The notes under the pieces are model-generated. The model did not search any database. It had not been told where the DNA came from and saw only the letters and a list, made by a program, of their open reading frames with translations. Positions 63,208 through 64,000 of a stretch of DNA of 64,000 bases are shown here, piece after piece. The stretch lies in assembly GCA_026874595.1 (NCBI GenBank), contig CM049307.1, positions 37,800,862 to 37,864,861 of the forward strand. The letters run 5' to 3'. The stretch comes from Sipunculus nudus (Eukaryota; Annelida; Sipuncula; Golfingiida; Sipunculidae). Every line of letters begins with the position of its first letter. The first letter of the stretch is position 1. The translations under genes were made by a program, and so were the position numbers.

Positions 63208-63840
63208 GGCAGACTAGAGCAGGCTTTTGGTGTAAACATTATATTCCATAAGGTTAAGACATGAAAATAATAAACCAAGTTGTGTAAAAAATATAAACTT
63301 ATATATATTAACATATGTTATAAAAACATGAATATATACATATATTTAGTTGAAAATGTTGATAAGAAGTTATAAATTGTTGGTTTTCATGAAATCAGGA
63401 CTTTCACTTGAATGTAAGCTGTTTATGAGTTGATACAAGTTAAGAATATCCATATTTGAAAACTGGGGACTAAAAACTTCATATGATACTTAACTTCTTA
63501 TACATGTTATCCATCTAACAATTTATTCTACCAACAAAATGCATCAAATATATACACTTATTTACACAGTGAGTCAGCTTAAACTAGTTCAATTGTTATA
63601 TAAAAAATTGAATAAACAATCTAATGAAAATACTGGAAATAATATTTCAACTTGAAAAATAATACAAGGACTTGAAAAATAATTACAATAAATATGATCA
63701 CTCAATTAATTCAAACTTAAATATGAATTCAGTTATTAAGGTAGAATAATTAACACTGACTACAAATTAAATTAACATTTGTCATTACTTATTAAGTTAT
63801 AATTTCAGACATCCTATCAGGGATATAGGCATGCTCTGAA

Positions 63841-64000
63841 TCAAGGTCTGGGCTGACCTGAACCTTGATAAGTTCAGACAGGAACTCATTCTCTTTCCTA
63901 AAAGTTAATGATCGGGGTTTAGGCTGGACCAAATTCTGATCGGCATCTGGTCCGGACCAATTGCCGATTGGTCCAGACCAGATCCTAATCGGGATTTGGT
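63841..64000. repeat. Palindrome-rich satellite-like repeat, block 2 (cut by the window end)
   Basis: This is the same repeat family as 62951-63207 and in the same orientation: CGATTGGTCCAGACCAGATC recurs in both. The two blocks are separated by about 630 bp of AT-rich DNA. The array continues past the window. Confidence 0.8.

Larger units (their letters stand above)
37874..64000 (-). other. 26-kb stretch with no recognised exon (5' intron or upstream region of the TCF gene)
   Basis: No TCF N-terminal motif was found here on either strand: no beta-catenin-binding DEL..FKDEGE exon and no linker exon expected before 37873. The stretch holds an AT-rich low-complexity region (38100-38420), microsatellites, tandem duplications, a purine tract, a palindromic repeat at the right end and several GC-richer blocks (about 41850-42130, 42540-43110, 50900-51640, 53220-54030, 55200-55900, 56400-57800, 58020-59480, 60150-60960, 61650-62640). 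Open frames in these blocks are unrecognised and lack exon structure. The most likely reading is a long first or second intron. Confidence 0.6.

Noticed and set aside
62951..64000. Repeat array as a CRISPR locus
   Set aside because: Sub-units are contiguous and degenerate, without unique spacers, in an animal gene context.

Overview
The window looks like part of an animal nuclear genome: AT-rich, with microsatellites, minisatellites, mobile-element debris and a few short, widely spaced exons joined by canonical GT-AG sites. I see no bacterial gene, no rRNA and no tRNA that I can support. The one gene I can recognise is on the minus strand. It is the 3' part of a TCF/LEF transcription factor (pangolin / TCF7L2 family), the DNA-binding effector of canonical Wnt/beta-catenin signalling. 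The C-clamp sequence and exon layout resemble invertebrate single-copy TCF genes. A spiralian such as a mollusc or annelid is my guess, but the sequence does not prove it.

Layout, in transcription order (high to low coordinates): 64000-37874 holds no exon I recognise and is presumably 5' intron or upstream sequence. Two central-linker exons follow (37873-37768 and 21601-21514), then a third linker exon (15067-14858). Next come two alternative exons that each encode the first half of the HMG box (12821-12641 and 12604-12394), the shared second half of the HMG box (4603-4423), and the first half of the C-clamp (2724-2652). The 3' end has an alternative short C-terminal exon (2261-2115, stop at 2158-2156) and the terminal exon with the last part of the C-clamp (1022-647). 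All joins were checked for splice sites and phase. The N-terminal beta-catenin-binding exons are not in the window.

The most interesting feature is the pair of HMG half-box exons. They share entry and exit phase and encode 42-residue segments with 11 substitutions, while most synonymous positions differ. Only 36 nt separate them, which is probably too short to splice. Using both or neither breaks the frame. This predicts two TCF proteins with different DNA-binding domains, made by obligate mutually exclusive splicing. A second switch at the 3' end decides whether the C-clamp is complete. The shared HMG exon lies between the arms of a nearly perfect 163-bp inverted repeat. A 35-nt G run (C run in the transcript) lies about 250 nt downstream of the second alternative HMG exon.

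The long introns hold tandem repeats, homopolymer G/C runs, possible CTCF and TCF motifs, and GC-richer blocks that may be regulatory. These are weaker claims and are marked as such.
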